Positions 9,027 through 17,763 of a stretch of DNA of 64,000 bases are shown here, piece by piece. A program made the position numbers and the translations under genes. A model generated the notes under the pieces. It did no database searches and had not been told where the DNA came from. It was given only the letters and a program-made list of their open reading frames with translations. Numbering within the stretch: the first letter of the stretch is position 1; each line of letters starts with the position of its first letter. Origin of the DNA: Nocardia fluminea (GTDB lineage: Bacteria > Actinomycetota > Actinomycetes > Mycobacteriales > Mycobacteriaceae); contig NZ_PJMW01000002.1 in assembly GCF_002846365.1 (NCBI RefSeq), positions 5,642,001-5,706,000 of the forward strand. The letters are read 5' to 3'.

Positions 9027-9908
9027 ATGCGTGAAGTGTCAACGGTGACCGATCCTGTGACGGCGAGTGCGCCCGGAGCCCTGAGGTGCCGCTACGGCAC
9101 TGTCGAGGACTTCGACATCGAGCGATTCCTCGACGGGATCGGCGCCTTCGCCGGAGCGGGCGCGAATGTGATCGTGCAGCTCGCCAACCGGCCGGTGGGG
9201 TACGGCGTCGTCGAGAGCACCGTCGAGTCCGGCCGCGCCGACGTCCATCCGTGGAAGCGGTTGCGCACCACGCTGACCTATATCGCGGTGGCGATGCTCG
9301 GTACCGAGGAGGACCGGGACATCTATCGAGAGGCCGTCGGCAGCGTCCATCGGCGCGTCCGTTCGGCGCCGGGCGCCGCGGTGAAGTACAACGCGTTCGA
9401 TCCCGAACTGCAGAAGTGGGTCGCGGTCTGCCTGTGCTGGGGAGTCATGGACACCCACGAACGCCTCTACGGGCCACTGGACAGGGCGACCAAGGAGGTC
9501 TTCGTGCAGTACGGGGCCAAGTTCGGCACCGGATTGCAGATGCGGCCCGACATGTGGCCGGCCGACCTGGCGGCCTTCGAACGCTACTTCGAGGCCGGGC
9601 TGGCGAACATGCGGATCGACGACGTGGTCGCCGAATACCTGCGCAAGCTGGTCGGCCTGCGCAATGTGCCGAGGCCGCGTGCGCTTGCCAATTTTCATCG
9701 CTTCGCCGTCACCGGTCTGCTCCCCGAAACCATGCGCGCACAGCTCTACCTTCCATGGACCGACGAGCAGGAACGCCGGCATCGGCTGTTGTTCCGGGCC
9801 ATCGGCGCGGTCTACGGACGGCTACCCGTCCGCGCGCGGATCGTGCCGTACTCGACCGTGCTCCGTGACATGCGGCGGCGCAGGCGGCTCGGACGCCCCC
9901 TGGTCTGA
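9027..9908 (+). CDS. Oxygenase MpaB family (DUF2236) protein
   Basis: This 293-residue protein belongs to the DUF2236 family, related to latex-clearing protein Lcp and MpaB, which are heme-b-binding oxygenases; many actinobacterial members are uncharacterised. The family's histidine-containing central helices are recognisable around the WGVMDTHERLYGPL segment. The start at ATG 9027 is supported by AAGGAG about 9 bases upstream. It shares an operator-like sequence with the aldehyde dehydrogenase at 10741-12270 and the second DUF2236 gene at 12501. An oxygenase plus an aldehyde dehydrogenase would fit oxidative cleavage to an aldehyde followed by its oxidation, but this is inference. Confidence 0.8.
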   Translation: MREVSTVTDPVTASAPGALRCRYGTVEDFDIERFLDGIGAFAGAGANVIVQLANRPVGYGVVESTVESGRADVHPWKRLRTTLTYIAVAMLGTEEDRDIYREAVGSVHRRVRSAPGAAVKYNAFDPELQKWVAVCLCWGVMDTHERLYGPLDRATKEVFVQYGAKFGTGLQMRPDMWPADLAAFERYFEAGLANMRIDDVVAEYLRKLVGLRNVPRPRALANFHRFAVTGLLPETMRAQLYLPWTDEQERRHRLLFRAIGAVYGRLPVRARIVPYSTVLRDMRRRRRLGRPLV

Positions 9909-9979
9909 CAGAGTCGAGGTTGCGGGCTAGCGGCAGACCACATTATGTTCGGGCTCTTGTCAGCTGAGGGGAATGGGAT

Positions 9980-10654
9980 ATGGCCGAGTCGATCAGGTTG
10001 CTGGCACAGATCCGCGGACACGGCGGTGTCGAGCGCGACAACGCCGATGTCCTGAACGGTGCCCTGGCCGCGTTCCTGGACTACGGGATCAAGCGCACCA
10101 GCATGGGGGAGGTGGCCCGCCGCGGCGGGCTGTCCCTGGCGACCCTGTACCGCCGATTCGGTGGGAAGACCGATGTCGTCCAGGCGGTGGGGCTCTGGCA
10201 GGTGCGCCACCTGCTGGAGCAGGCCGACGCCTCCATGCGTCAGCAGGCCGAGGAAGGCGCCGGTGCCGAAGACCAGATCGTCGAGCTGTTCGTCGCCTTC
10301 GCCCTCGGCCTGCGCAACAATCCGCTGCTCGACCGGCTCCTGGCCACCGACGCCGCCACCGTGCTGCCCTACCTCACCACCGGCGGGGCGCCGGTGATCG
10401 AGCTCGGCCGCGACTTCCTGGCCGAGTTCATCACCCGTTTGCAGGAGGAAGGCAAGCTCCCCGCCTACGACCCCCTGCCGGTCGCCGAATTGGTGGCTCG
10501 CACCGCGCTGTCGCTGGTGCTGACCAAACCGACGGTCATCCCGCTCGACGACGAAGCGGCGGCGCGCCGGTTCGCCCGCGATCACATCGCACCGGGGTTC
10601 CGTCCGCTGGAGGTTCGCACCGTGGCCGACGAGGCCGACCCCGGGCCTCGATAG
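9980..10654 (+). CDS. TetR-family transcriptional regulator
   Basis: The 224-residue protein opens with a TetR DNA-binding domain; the helix-turn-helix is RTSMGEVARRGGLSLATLYRRFGGKTDVVQAV (about residues 38-69). The rest is an all-helical ligand-binding domain without close recognition. It lies between two DUF2236 genes and an aldehyde dehydrogenase whose upstream regions share an inverted repeat, so it is the likely local repressor. A hairpin separates it from the convergent aldehyde dehydrogenase gene. Confidence 0.9.
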   Translation: MAESIRLLAQIRGHGGVERDNADVLNGALAAFLDYGIKRTSMGEVARRGGLSLATLYRRFGGKTDVVQAVGLWQVRHLLEQADASMRQQAEEGAGAEDQIVELFVAFALGLRNNPLLDRLLATDAATVLPYLTTGGAPVIELGRDFLAEFITRLQEEGKLPAYDPLPVAELVARTALSLVLTKPTVIPLDDEAAARRFARDHIAPGFRPLEVRTVADEADPGPR

Positions 10655-10687
10655 TTCCCTCGCGCCGAGCGCGCGTTCACCGCGCGC

Positions 10688-10729
10688 CTCGGGTGGATGT
10701 GTGACCCAGCGGTGCGACATCCACCCGAG
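10688..10729. terminator. Bidirectional terminator-like hairpin
   Basis: A perfect 13-bp stem, CTCGGGTGGATGT with its complement, closes a 16-base loop between the convergent TetR gene (ends 10654) and aldehyde dehydrogenase gene (ends 10741). Confidence 0.75.
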
Positions 10730-10740
10730 ACGAGGATCGC

Positions 10741-12270
10741 CTACCTGCCGAAACGCCGCCTGCCGCGCGCGCCGGTCGCGCGCATCGCGTTCCGCATGAA
10801 CCCGAAGTTCTTCAGGCTGTACGGGTACCAGACCAGCTCGGACTTCTGCGTCGGCAGCGCCGGAGCGGTGATCGCCTGCTTGCGGCAGTACTTGCGCACG
10901 CCGTCCACACCGCCGAATCGGTACCCGGTGCCGGACTGACCCCAACCACCGTGGGGGAGTGCGAAATTGAACAGATTGATGGTGGCGTCGTTGATGTTGA
11001 CCGCGCCGACGGTCAGTCGCCGCGCGATCTTCTGCCCGCGGGACTTGTTGCCCGTCCACACCGAGGCAGACAGTCCGTACTCCGAGTCGTTGGCGAGCCG
11101 GATCGCCTCGTTCTCATCGGCGACCTTGATGACCGGGATGGTCGGGCCGAAGGTCTCCTCGGTGATGCACGACATCGAATGGTCGACGTCGACCAGCACC
11201 GTCGGCTCGAAGAAGTTCCCCTCGCCCGTCGCCTTTCCGCCGGTGAGAGCGCGCGCTCCGCGGGCGAGCGCGTCATCGACGTGTCGGGTGACGATGTCGA
11301 GCTGGGCCTGGTTGGCGAGCGGACCGACATCGATGTTTCCGCTGCGGTCGTCGCGGCCGAGCCGCAGCGTCTCGACGTGGGCCACCAGCTTGTCGACGAA
11401 TTCGTCGTACACGGCGGCCTCGACATATACCCGCTCCACCGACACGCACAGCTGTCCCGCATTGGTCAGCGCGCCGAAGGTGATGCCGTTGACCGCGCGG
11501 TCGAGGTCGGCGTCGGCCAGCACGATCGCGGGGTCCTTGCCGCCCATCTCGAGGCTGTAGGGCCGCGTGCGTTCCGCGCACGCGACCGCGATACGGCGCC
11601 CGGTGTTGCCGGAGCCGGTGAACTGGACGAAATCAGCGTTGTCGACAACCGCGGCACCGGTGGCGCCGGAGCCCGAGACCACTGTGAACACCGGCGGCGC
11701 GCCGATCTCGGCCCAGCCGCGCGCGAGGACGAGCGGCGTCAGCGGGGTCACCTCCGACGGCTTGAGCAGCACCGCGGCGCCCGCGGCGAGCGCCGGAACG
11801 AGATCGGAGGTGGGCATGGCGAGGGGAAAGTTCCACGGCGTGATGATGCCGACCACCGGATACGGCGTGTAGGTGGTGGTCAGCTTCTTGATCCGCATGA
11901 GCGGCGTGTGGGGGCTCACGGCGGTGTCGGCGAGGAACTTCGCGGCGTTTCGCGCGTAGTAGCCCAGCAGATCGACGGTGAACGCGACCTCGACCTCGGC
12001 CTCCACCCGGGGCTTTCCGGACTCGTCCTGAATCGAGTCCGCCAGCTCGTCGGCATGGTCGAGCACCCAATCCTGCAGCTTGAGCAGCCACTGTTTGCGG
12101 CCGGACGCGCTGATCGAAGCCCACCGGGGCTGCGCCGCGCGCAGCGCTGCCGCGGCTGCGGCGACCTCGTCCGGGGTCGACACGGCGACGGTGCCGACCA
12201 GTTCTCCGGACGCGGGGTTGCGAACCGTCAGTTCGGCGGCGTCGACGGTGGGTGTGGCGGAATCAGACAC
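10741..12270 (-). CDS. Aldehyde dehydrogenase (succinate-semialdehyde-dehydrogenase-like)
   Basis: The 509-residue NAD(P)-dependent aldehyde dehydrogenase oxidises an aldehyde to the acid. Seen are the cofactor segment GIITPWNFPLAMP, the FTGSGNTGRRIA turn, the catalytic Glu in LEMGGKDP, the nucleophile Cys in NAGQLCVSVERVYV, and EETFGPTIPV. The C-terminus carries about 35 extra basic residues ending in RRRFGR, unlike most members. The promoter region contains a 33-bp imperfect palindrome resembling sequences in front of the two neighbouring DUF2236 genes, so these genes are probably co-regulated. Confidence 0.92.
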   Translation of the reverse strand: MSDSATPTVDAAELTVRNPASGELVGTVAVSTPDEVAAAAAALRAAQPRWASISASGRKQWLLKLQDWVLDHADELADSIQDESGKPRVEAEVEVAFTVDLLGYYARNAAKFLADTAVSPHTPLMRIKKLTTTYTPYPVVGIITPWNFPLAMPTSDLVPALAAGAAVLLKPSEVTPLTPLVLARGWAEIGAPPVFTVVSGSGATGAAVVDNADFVQFTGSGNTGRRIAVACAERTRPYSLEMGGKDPAIVLADADLDRAVNGITFGALTNAGQLCVSVERVYVEAAVYDEFVDKLVAHVETLRLGRDDRSGNIDVGPLANQAQLDIVTRHVDDALARGARALTGGKATGEGNFFEPTVLVDVDHSMSCITEETFGPTIPVIKVADENEAIRLANDSEYGLSASVWTGNKSRGQKIARRLTVGAVNINDATINLFNFALPHGGWGQSGTGYRFGGVDGVRKYCRKQAITAPALPTQKSELVWYPYSLKNFGFMRNAMRATGARGRRRFGR

Positions 12271-12312
12271 TTGTTCTCCTGGATAGCCGTATCGGTCTAA
12301 CCAGCCACCTTA

Positions 12313-12345
12313 GACAGAGTGAGATGATTTGTATATCACTATGTC
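12313..12345. promoter_or_regulatory. 33-bp inverted repeat operator before aldehyde dehydrogenase
   Basis: The arms GACAGAGTGAGAT and (inverted) GACATAGTGATAT match at 11 of 13 positions around a 7-base centre. The left arm overlaps a TTGACA-like -35 element for the minus-strand gene that starts at 12270. Arms of the same type occur at 8974-8987 and 13387-13400, in front of the DUF2236 genes. Confidence 0.6.
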
Positions 12346-12437
12346 AAACGAGGTGGATCGGTCAGGCCGTCGGGAGGTGAGGTGGATCCATATGTTCATC
12401 GGCTACGACTCTGTCTTGTGAAAATCTGGACAGGTAG

Positions 12438-12456
12438 TAGCGGTGATTCACCGCTA
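12438..12456. repeat. Perfect 19-bp palindrome downstream of second DUF2236 gene
   Basis: TAGCGGTGA and its exact complement are separated by one base. It lies 45 bases beyond the stop at 12501 and could be a transcription terminator without a T tract or a protein-binding site. The rest of the gap 12346-12437 shows nothing recognisable. Confidence 0.4.
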
Positions 12457-12500
12457 TATGTTACCGATAATTCTTTCAATGAGGTGGCGACTGCGGGATT

Positions 12501-13256
12501 TCAGGCGGACTGTAGCGACCTCGCGGCGCGTGCCGACGGAACGTAGCGAATCCGTGGCGGCGCCAGCGTTGCCGCCATCCGAACGCCGGTGGCGTAGGAG
12601 TGGAACGCGGCGCGATCTCCCGGCCGCCCTCGCACGCCGAGTAATTCTCTGGTGCGCGGGTGGAGCAACTCGCGGACGGCGACGGCCGGCAGGAGCCGGG
12701 GAACCCAGCTGGTCGGACGCAACACTTCGGGCGCGAGCCGGTGCCCGGCTGGTGTGAGCCGCAGCTGCTGCGCGCAGACTCGCTCGAAATAGCCGCCGAA
12801 GCTCGCCCAGTCCGGTGGCATGGGCCGCGCGGACACACCGAACCGCAGGTACCACTCGCAGCATTCCGCGTACAGGCGTTCGTGATCGCGATCGGACAAC
12901 GGCGCGATGAAGGTGTTGACCGCGAGTACCAGCGTCTCGACATAGGTCGCGTGCTGGAAGTGGAACAAGTCCGGATTCAGTGCGTGAAAACGCGCCCCGC
13001 GGTCGTCGATCCCGCCGATGTGCCCATGAATGTTGACCATGCGGTGGCGCTGATCCCGGTCGTCATAGGCCATGTCGATGGTCTGCGACACTGTGCGCGC
13101 TTTGTGGTACCACAGCCGCATCGCCACGTGCTCGTCGAGGGCCGTCGCGATCGCCGGGTGCAGAATCTGCAGCCCCACCGCACGCGGCAAAGCGAGCAGG
13201 AATCGTCGATCGCCGACGTACCGCTGAAGCAGTGAAGTTTCTCGTGGGCGGTGCAT
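12501..13256 (-). CDS. Oxygenase MpaB family (DUF2236) protein, second copy
   Basis: This 251-residue protein is a second DUF2236 member, clearly distinct from the one at 9027. The family core is seen in AVGLQILHPAIATALDEH, the NIHGHIGGIDDRG segment and HFQHATYVETL, whose histidines are heme-ligand candidates by analogy with Lcp/MpaB. The start is ATG 13256 (MHRPRET); an ATG at 13271 adds five residues. About 110 bases upstream is a promoter-like TTGACA followed by an inverted repeat related to the aldehyde dehydrogenase operator. A role with the neighbouring aldehyde dehydrogenase is plausible but unproved. Confidence 0.78.
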   Translation of the reverse strand: MHRPRETSLLQRYVGDRRFLLALPRAVGLQILHPAIATALDEHVAMRLWYHKARTVSQTIDMAYDDRDQRHRMVNIHGHIGGIDDRGARFHALNPDLFHFQHATYVETLVLAVNTFIAPLSDRDHERLYAECCEWYLRFGVSARPMPPDWASFGGYFERVCAQQLRLTPAGHRLAPEVLRPTSWVPRLLPAVAVRELLHPRTRELLGVRGRPGDRAAFHSYATGVRMAATLAPPRIRYVPSARAARSLQSA

Positions 13257-13271
13257 CGATGTCTTCCTCAA

Positions 13272-13753
13272 CCGCGTATCGCGCAGTGTGGTGCGGTGGG
13301 TACGGGAAGTGGTGGTGTGGTCATCGTTGACCCCCCGTTCGAAGACCGGCGGCTACTGAAGCGGCCTGAGAGAATGATTCTTGAAGTCTCTCAGTGTGTC
13401 TTTCGTCTGTCAACGATGGATCAACGTCGGTATCGGACTAGGATTTCGACTCGGTGCCGGCCCGAGTATTCGGTGGCGCCGACGCCGCGTCGGCACTGCC
13501 ACCCGTTGCCCTGCTCACAGGTTCTGCCGTACAGGATCGCCTGCTCGAAGCTCTGGCCTCCGTCGTTTCCAGCACACCGGTCGCTGACGATGACGCGGTG
13601 ATCGACGACGCCCGCTCCACGATGCTGCCGGCGGGAGTTGTCGGTGAGGTGCTCTATTCGGTCGCGGCCCGGCACAGGACCGGGTCGCCGTGCTCGCCGA
13701 GAAGGGGTAATGACAATGCAACCGACAATCGAGCGCGGCAAGGGCACTGCGCG
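13272..13753. other. 482-base regulatory gap between DUF2236 and MMPL genes
   Basis: The left part holds the promoter and inverted repeat for the minus-strand DUF2236 gene (13366-13413). The right part holds a 15-codon leader frame ending on the MMPL start. Frame 13454-13753 is open and in frame with the MMPL gene, but its residues do not resemble the N-terminus of MMPL proteins, so I leave it out of the gene. Nothing else is recognisable. Confidence 0.6.
13366..13413 (-). promoter_or_regulatory. Promoter and inverted repeat for the second DUF2236 gene
   Basis: CTGAGAGA (13366-13373) and its exact inverse (13387-13394) flank 13 bases. The right arm runs on into TGTGTC, giving an arm like those at 8974 and 12313. 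On the minus strand TTGACA (13408-13413) stands 17 bases before GAGACT, a plausible -10, which overlaps the repeat as expected for repression. Confidence 0.5.
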
Positions 13754-13757
13754 ATGA
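13710..13757 (+). CDS. Possible 15-codon leader peptide coupled to MMPL start
   Basis: After GAAGGGG, an ATG opens the frame MTMQPTIERGKGTAR, whose TGA stop overlaps the ATG of the MMPL gene (ATGA). The arrangement is that of a translationally coupled upstream frame. It may also be chance in GC-rich DNA; the MMPL gene has its own AAGGG site inside this frame. Confidence 0.3.
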   Translation: MTMQPTIERGKGTAR

Positions 13758-15916
13758 TCGAACAGTTCGTCCGGTTCGCGATCCGGGCGCCGAAACTGGT
13801 TCTCGCCGTGGCGGGTATCGCGTTCGTGCTGTGCGGCCTGGTCGGTGTGCAGGTCACCGACCGCTTGTCGGTGGGCGGATTTCTCGACCCCGACGCGGAG
13901 TCGTCCCAGGCTGAGCGAGCACTGGCCCGCGACTTCGACATCTCGGGAATGCAGTTGATCTTCGCCGTCGAAGCACCCGGTGATGTGCTCACCGGTGCCG
14001 GGGCGGATCGCGCGAACGACATCGTGGACGAACTGCGCGCCGACGAGCGGGTGCGGTCGGTGGACTCGCCGTGGACCGACCCGAGCAGCCGCGCCCGCTC
14101 CACCGACCGGGACGGACGGGTCGGACTGATCGTGGCGGGTCTGACCGGCGACGACAACCAGGCGCAGAAGACCGCGGCCGACCTGTCCGCCCGGCATACC
14201 GGGACCACCGGCGAGATCACCGTCACCGTTGGTGGACAGGCGATGGCATTCCAGGAGATCAACGAACGCGCCGCCCGCGATCTGGCGTTGGCGGAATCGC
14301 TCGCGATCCCGCTGACATTTCTGCTGCTGATCTGGTTTCTGCGCAGCGTCGTCGCCGCGGCGATTCCGGTCGTGGTGGGAGTGCTGGCCATCGTCGCGAC
14401 CACGGCGGTGCTGTTCGCGCTGACCTTCGTGATCGAACTGTCGGTCTTCGCGCTCAATATCACCACCGCCCTGGGGCTGGCACTGGCGATCGACTACTCA
14501 CTGCTGATCATCGGGCGATTCCGCGAGGAGATAGCTCGCGGTCACGACCAGCACAGCGCGATCGCGCTGGCCATGCGCCGCGGTGGGCGAGCCGTGCTGT
14601 TCTCCGGTGTGACGGTGGCGCTCGCGTTGATCGGGATGTCGTTCTTCCCGATGAACTTTCTGCGTTCCATCGGCTACGCCGGCGTCGCCGTGGTCGCGCT
14701 GTCGGTCGCGCTGGCGCTGACCTGTGTGCCCGCCCTGCTCGCACTGCTCGGTGAGCGGATCACCCGGAAGCCGTTGCGGGAGGCGGTTGCTGTCGAGTCG
14801 ACGTTTCTGTACCGACTGGCGGTGGCGGTGCAGAAACATCCCGTTCTCATCGCACTGCCGGTGCTGGGAATCCTGCTGATCGCCGGCGCGCCGGTCCTGG
14901 GCATGCAGGTCGGGTTGCCCGATGATCGAGTCCTTCCCGACGCCGCGCAGTCACGCCAGGTCGGTGACACGATTCGAGAGCGGTTCGACGCCAATGCCAC
15001 CGGCACCGTCCACATCATCGTCTACCGCGACGGTGCCGATGATGCGACGGCCGCCGCCGAGTACGCGGCCGCACTGTCCCGGGTGCACGACGTGGACGTG
15101 GTGCTCGCGCCGTCCGGGACCTACGCGGGCGGGCAACCATTGGGACCCGGCGACCCCGGCGCCGCGCGCGCCGACAGTACCCACCTGACGATCGCCACCT
15201 CACTCGATCCGTATTCGCCCGCCGCCGCGCGACAACTCGACGACCTCGATGCGGTCGAACCACCCGGCGACACGGTATTCGGCGGTTTGGCCCAGCAGAA
15301 GCGCGACACGGCAGCGGGGATCGGGGCTGCCTTCCCGAAAGCACTGGCCTGGATCGCGGTCACCACGTTCGTCCTGCTGCTGTTGCTGACCGGCAGCCTC
15401 CTGCTGCCGTTGAAGGCGCTGGCGCTCAACATCCTCTCGCTCATGGCGACCTTCGGTGCGCTGGTCTGGGTGTTCCAGTCCGGCCATCTCGGTGGATTCG
15501 GCACCGAGACAACCGGTTTCACTGTCGCCACGGTCCCGGTCCTGCTGTTCTGCGTGGCCTTCGGGCTGTCCATGGACTACGAGGTCTTCCTGCTCGCGCG
15601 CTTCGCCGAGGAGTGGGAGACCTCCGAGCACACCAGGGCCGACAACGATCGGGCGGTCGCGGTCGGGCTCGCCCGTTCCGGCCAGGTGGTGACCGCGGCG
15701 GCGGCGATCATGATCGTGATCTTCGCGGCGATCGCGACGAGCGGGGTCTCCATCATGCGCATGCTCGGCGTCGGATTAGCGCTGGCCGTTCTGGTGGATG
15801 CCACCTTGATCCGCATGATCCTGGTCCCCGCCTTCATGCGCCTGGCGGGCACATGGAACTGGTGGGCACCGCGCGGGGCGCAGTCGATCCTCGCGAAGGT
15901 GCGCCTCCGCGAATAG
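13754..15916 (+). CDS. MMPL-family RND transporter
   Basis: The 720-residue protein is an MMPL-type resistance-nodulation-division exporter of the inner membrane, the family that moves lipids and some drugs in mycolic-acid bacteria. It has one N-terminal membrane helix, a periplasmic porter domain (about 35-180), five further helices with LGLALAIDYSLLIIGRFREE, a second porter domain, and the matching repeat with CVAFGLSMDYEVFLLARFAEEW. The conserved Asp-Tyr pairs in those two helices are the usual proton-relay positions. ATG 13754 is chosen because homologues begin with a short basic stretch before helix one. Substrate unknown. Confidence 0.9.
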   Translation: MIEQFVRFAIRAPKLVLAVAGIAFVLCGLVGVQVTDRLSVGGFLDPDAESSQAERALARDFDISGMQLIFAVEAPGDVLTGAGADRANDIVDELRADERVRSVDSPWTDPSSRARSTDRDGRVGLIVAGLTGDDNQAQKTAADLSARHTGTTGEITVTVGGQAMAFQEINERAARDLALAESLAIPLTFLLLIWFLRSVVAAAIPVVVGVLAIVATTAVLFALTFVIELSVFALNITTALGLALAIDYSLLIIGRFREEIARGHDQHSAIALAMRRGGRAVLFSGVTVALALIGMSFFPMNFLRSIGYAGVAVVALSVALALTCVPALLALLGERITRKPLREAVAVESTFLYRLAVAVQKHPVLIALPVLGILLIAGAPVLGMQVGLPDDRVLPDAAQSRQVGDTIRERFDANATGTVHIIVYRDGADDATAAAEYAAALSRVHDVDVVLAPSGTYAGGQPLGPGDPGAARADSTHLTIATSLDPYSPAAARQLDDLDAVEPPGDTVFGGLAQQKRDTAAGIGAAFPKALAWIAVTTFVLLLLLTGSLLLPLKALALNILSLMATFGALVWVFQSGHLGGFGTETTGFTVATVPVLLFCVAFGLSMDYEVFLLARFAEEWETSEHTRADNDRAVAVGLARSGQVVTAAAAIMIVIFAAIATSGVSIMRMLGVGLALAVLVDATLIRMILVPAFMRLAGTWNWWAPRGAQSILAKVRLRE

Positions 15917-15933
15917 CGTCGATCAACGGTGGT

Positions 15934-15950
15934 CAGGCGCTCAGCGCCTG
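15934..15950. terminator. Short hairpin between convergent genes
   Basis: CAGGCGC, a 3-base loop, and GCGCCTG lie between the MMPL stop (15916) and the stop of the minus-strand FAD gene (15976). Confidence 0.45.
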
Positions 15951-15975
15951 CCGGATCATGGAGGCCGTCCCGGGG

Positions 15976-17763
15976 TCAGCCGTCGAGCAGGTGGGGGAGA
16001 CCGGCGCGGAAGCGGTCCGCGTCGAGGGCTTTGGCGGCAGCGAACGCGGGCAGGGAGACCAGGGGGAAGATCTGGGCGCGGGGGCTCGGGTCGTCGGCGG
16101 CGTCGAGGACGGCGTTGGCGGCCGCGCGCCCGGATTCGTTGGCACCCTCCATGGTGGCCAGGTCGATGTGGTGGCGGACGTGATCACCGCCGAAGTAGAG
16201 GTTGGGAATCGCGCAGTGCGCGTCCGGGCGATTGTCATAGGAACCGACAGTGTTGACCAGCAGCGGGGTTTCGTTGTGAATGCTGTCGCCGGACCAGGTG
16301 ATGCCGGGATCGAGGTGCCAGGAATGGATGTCTTCGTCGCGTAGCCAGTCGGTACCGGTGTTGAGCCAGGCTTTGAGCTGCGCCCAGGTCTCGGTGGCGA
16401 TCTCGGCGGCGGTGCATTCCTTGGCGGTGCGGCCGAAGAGTATTCCGGGTGTGTCCCAGTCGGAGATGTCGACCGACAGGCATTCCAGCACCGAACCGTC
16501 GCCGTAGGTGGCCGGGAAGTCGCCCACCCACATGGGAGCTTGGCGCAGGGCGGTGAGGGCCCAGGGCGAGCCGAGCGCGGCGATGTGTCCCTCGGGGATG
16601 TCGGTGGGGCGGCGCAGGTAGTACTGGATCCCGACCATCCAGTCGGTGACCAGGTTTCGCATCCCGCCCAGGCGGGGATCGGCGTCGATGATCGCGTCGT
16701 CGAGCAGGTCGACGGCGCGATCGACCGGCATGGCGCACACATAGTGGTCGGCTGTGACCGTCGCGGTCCCGCTCGTCCCGGTGATCCTCGCGGCGGCGAT
16801 GCGACCGCCGGCCATCCGCAATGCGGCCAGGCCCTGTCCCATGACGAAGCGGACGCCGAGCGTGCGCAGGTAGTCGACCCACGGGTCGATCCAGGCGATG
16901 TTGGTCGGGCGGTTCAGGATTCGGTCGACCCCGCCGGCGAACTGAGGGACCGTCCCGGATGCGGCGAGCACGAGCGCCTCGCCGATCGTGCCGATGGTTC
17001 GTGCCGAGCTGGTCTGTGGCTTCGCGGCGACGGTGATCCGGGTGAGCGCGTTGACCAGGTACTTGCGGTAGGCCGGCGACTTCCCTTCGGCCTGCATGAT
17101 CTGTTCCCAGGTCACGTACTCCCACTGGCCGAAGCGCCGTTCGGTGCTGGAGGTGAACCACACCAGCATCTGCTTGGCGAAGAATGCCAGCTCGTGTGGC
17201 GGAAGGTCCGGGATGAACCCGAGCGCGCCGACAATGCTGTTCTGCACCACTTCCGGCGTCAACTGACTCAGCCCACCGAGCTCCACGGGGGCGAAGATCG
17301 GCGGAAGGCCCTGGAATCCGGCGACCGTGCCCTCGACCCGCACCAGGTTGTCGAGCACGCCGTTGGGGTTGCCGGGGAACGGGATTCGGCTCATCGTGTC
17401 GGGAACATGCTGATAGCAGCCGGGGAAGAAGCGAAACCCGTGCTCGCCCGGCAGATCCTGCCGACCGGGTGACGCGGTACCCGGCACGCCCATGCTGCGG
17501 GCCTTGCCGCCGAGGTACGCGGGCTCGTAGACGATGACGTCGTAGCCTCGCTCGGCCAGCTCGTGCGCGGCGCTGAGCCCGGCCATGCCGCCGCCGAAAA
17601 TCGCCACCGACTTTCCCCCCGAGCGCAACAGCGGTGAACGCCGGGCGGACGCCGCCGCGGAGGCCGGGGGAGTCACGGCTAGCGCGGCGCCGGCCACGAG
17701 TCCGGCGCGCAGCGCGGTGCGACGGGTGATCGGTGCTGACAACGGTGTCGGCTGATCAGGCAT
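15976..17763 (-). CDS. Tat-exported FAD-dependent oxidoreductase (phytoene desaturase/hydroxysqualene dehydroxylase-like)
   Basis: The 595-residue protein starts with a twin-arginine type signal, SAPITRRTALRAGLVAGAALAV, and then an FAD fold with GGGMAGLSAAHELAERGYDVIVYE, so it is probably exported folded with its flavin. The downstream segment EHGFRFFPGCYQHVPDTM is typical of the amine-oxidase/phytoene-desaturase superfamily and of hydroxysqualene dehydroxylase-like proteins. The ATG at 17763 is used because it follows directly on the upstream gene: the two frames overlap by 8 bases, implying translational coupling. An extra 45-residue upstream extension would bury the Tat signal. Substrate unknown. 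Confidence 0.85.
   Translation of the reverse strand: MPDQPTPLSAPITRRTALRAGLVAGAALAVTPPASAAASARRSPLLRSGGKSVAIFGGGMAGLSAAHELAERGYDVIVYEPAYLGGKARSMGVPGTASPGRQDLPGEHGFRFFPGCYQHVPDTMSRIPFPGNPNGVLDNLVRVEGTVAGFQGLPPIFAPVELGGLSQLTPEVVQNSIVGALGFIPDLPPHELAFFAKQMLVWFTSSTERRFGQWEYVTWEQIMQAEGKSPAYRKYLVNALTRITVAAKPQTSSARTIGTIGEALVLAASGTVPQFAGGVDRILNRPTNIAWIDPWVDYLRTLGVRFVMGQGLAALRMAGGRIAAARITGTSGTATVTADHYVCAMPVDRAVDLLDDAIIDADPRLGGMRNLVTDWMVGIQYYLRRPTDIPEGHIAALGSPWALTALRQAPMWVGDFPATYGDGSVLECLSVDISDWDTPGILFGRTAKECTAAEIATETWAQLKAWLNTGTDWLRDEDIHSWHLDPGITWSGDSIHNETPLLVNTVGSYDNRPDAHCAIPNLYFGGDHVRHHIDLATMEGANESGRAAANAVLDAADDPSPRAQIFPLVSLPAFAAAKALDADRFRAGLPHLLDG

Noticed and set aside
10741..13256. Aldehyde dehydrogenase and second DUF2236 gene as one operon
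   Set aside because: They are on the same strand but 230 bases apart, with an operator and promoter-like elements directly before the dehydrogenase.
13454..13753. In-frame N-terminal extension of the MMPL gene
   Set aside because: The extra 100 residues do not resemble MMPL proteins, and the first membrane helix follows directly after ATG 13754.
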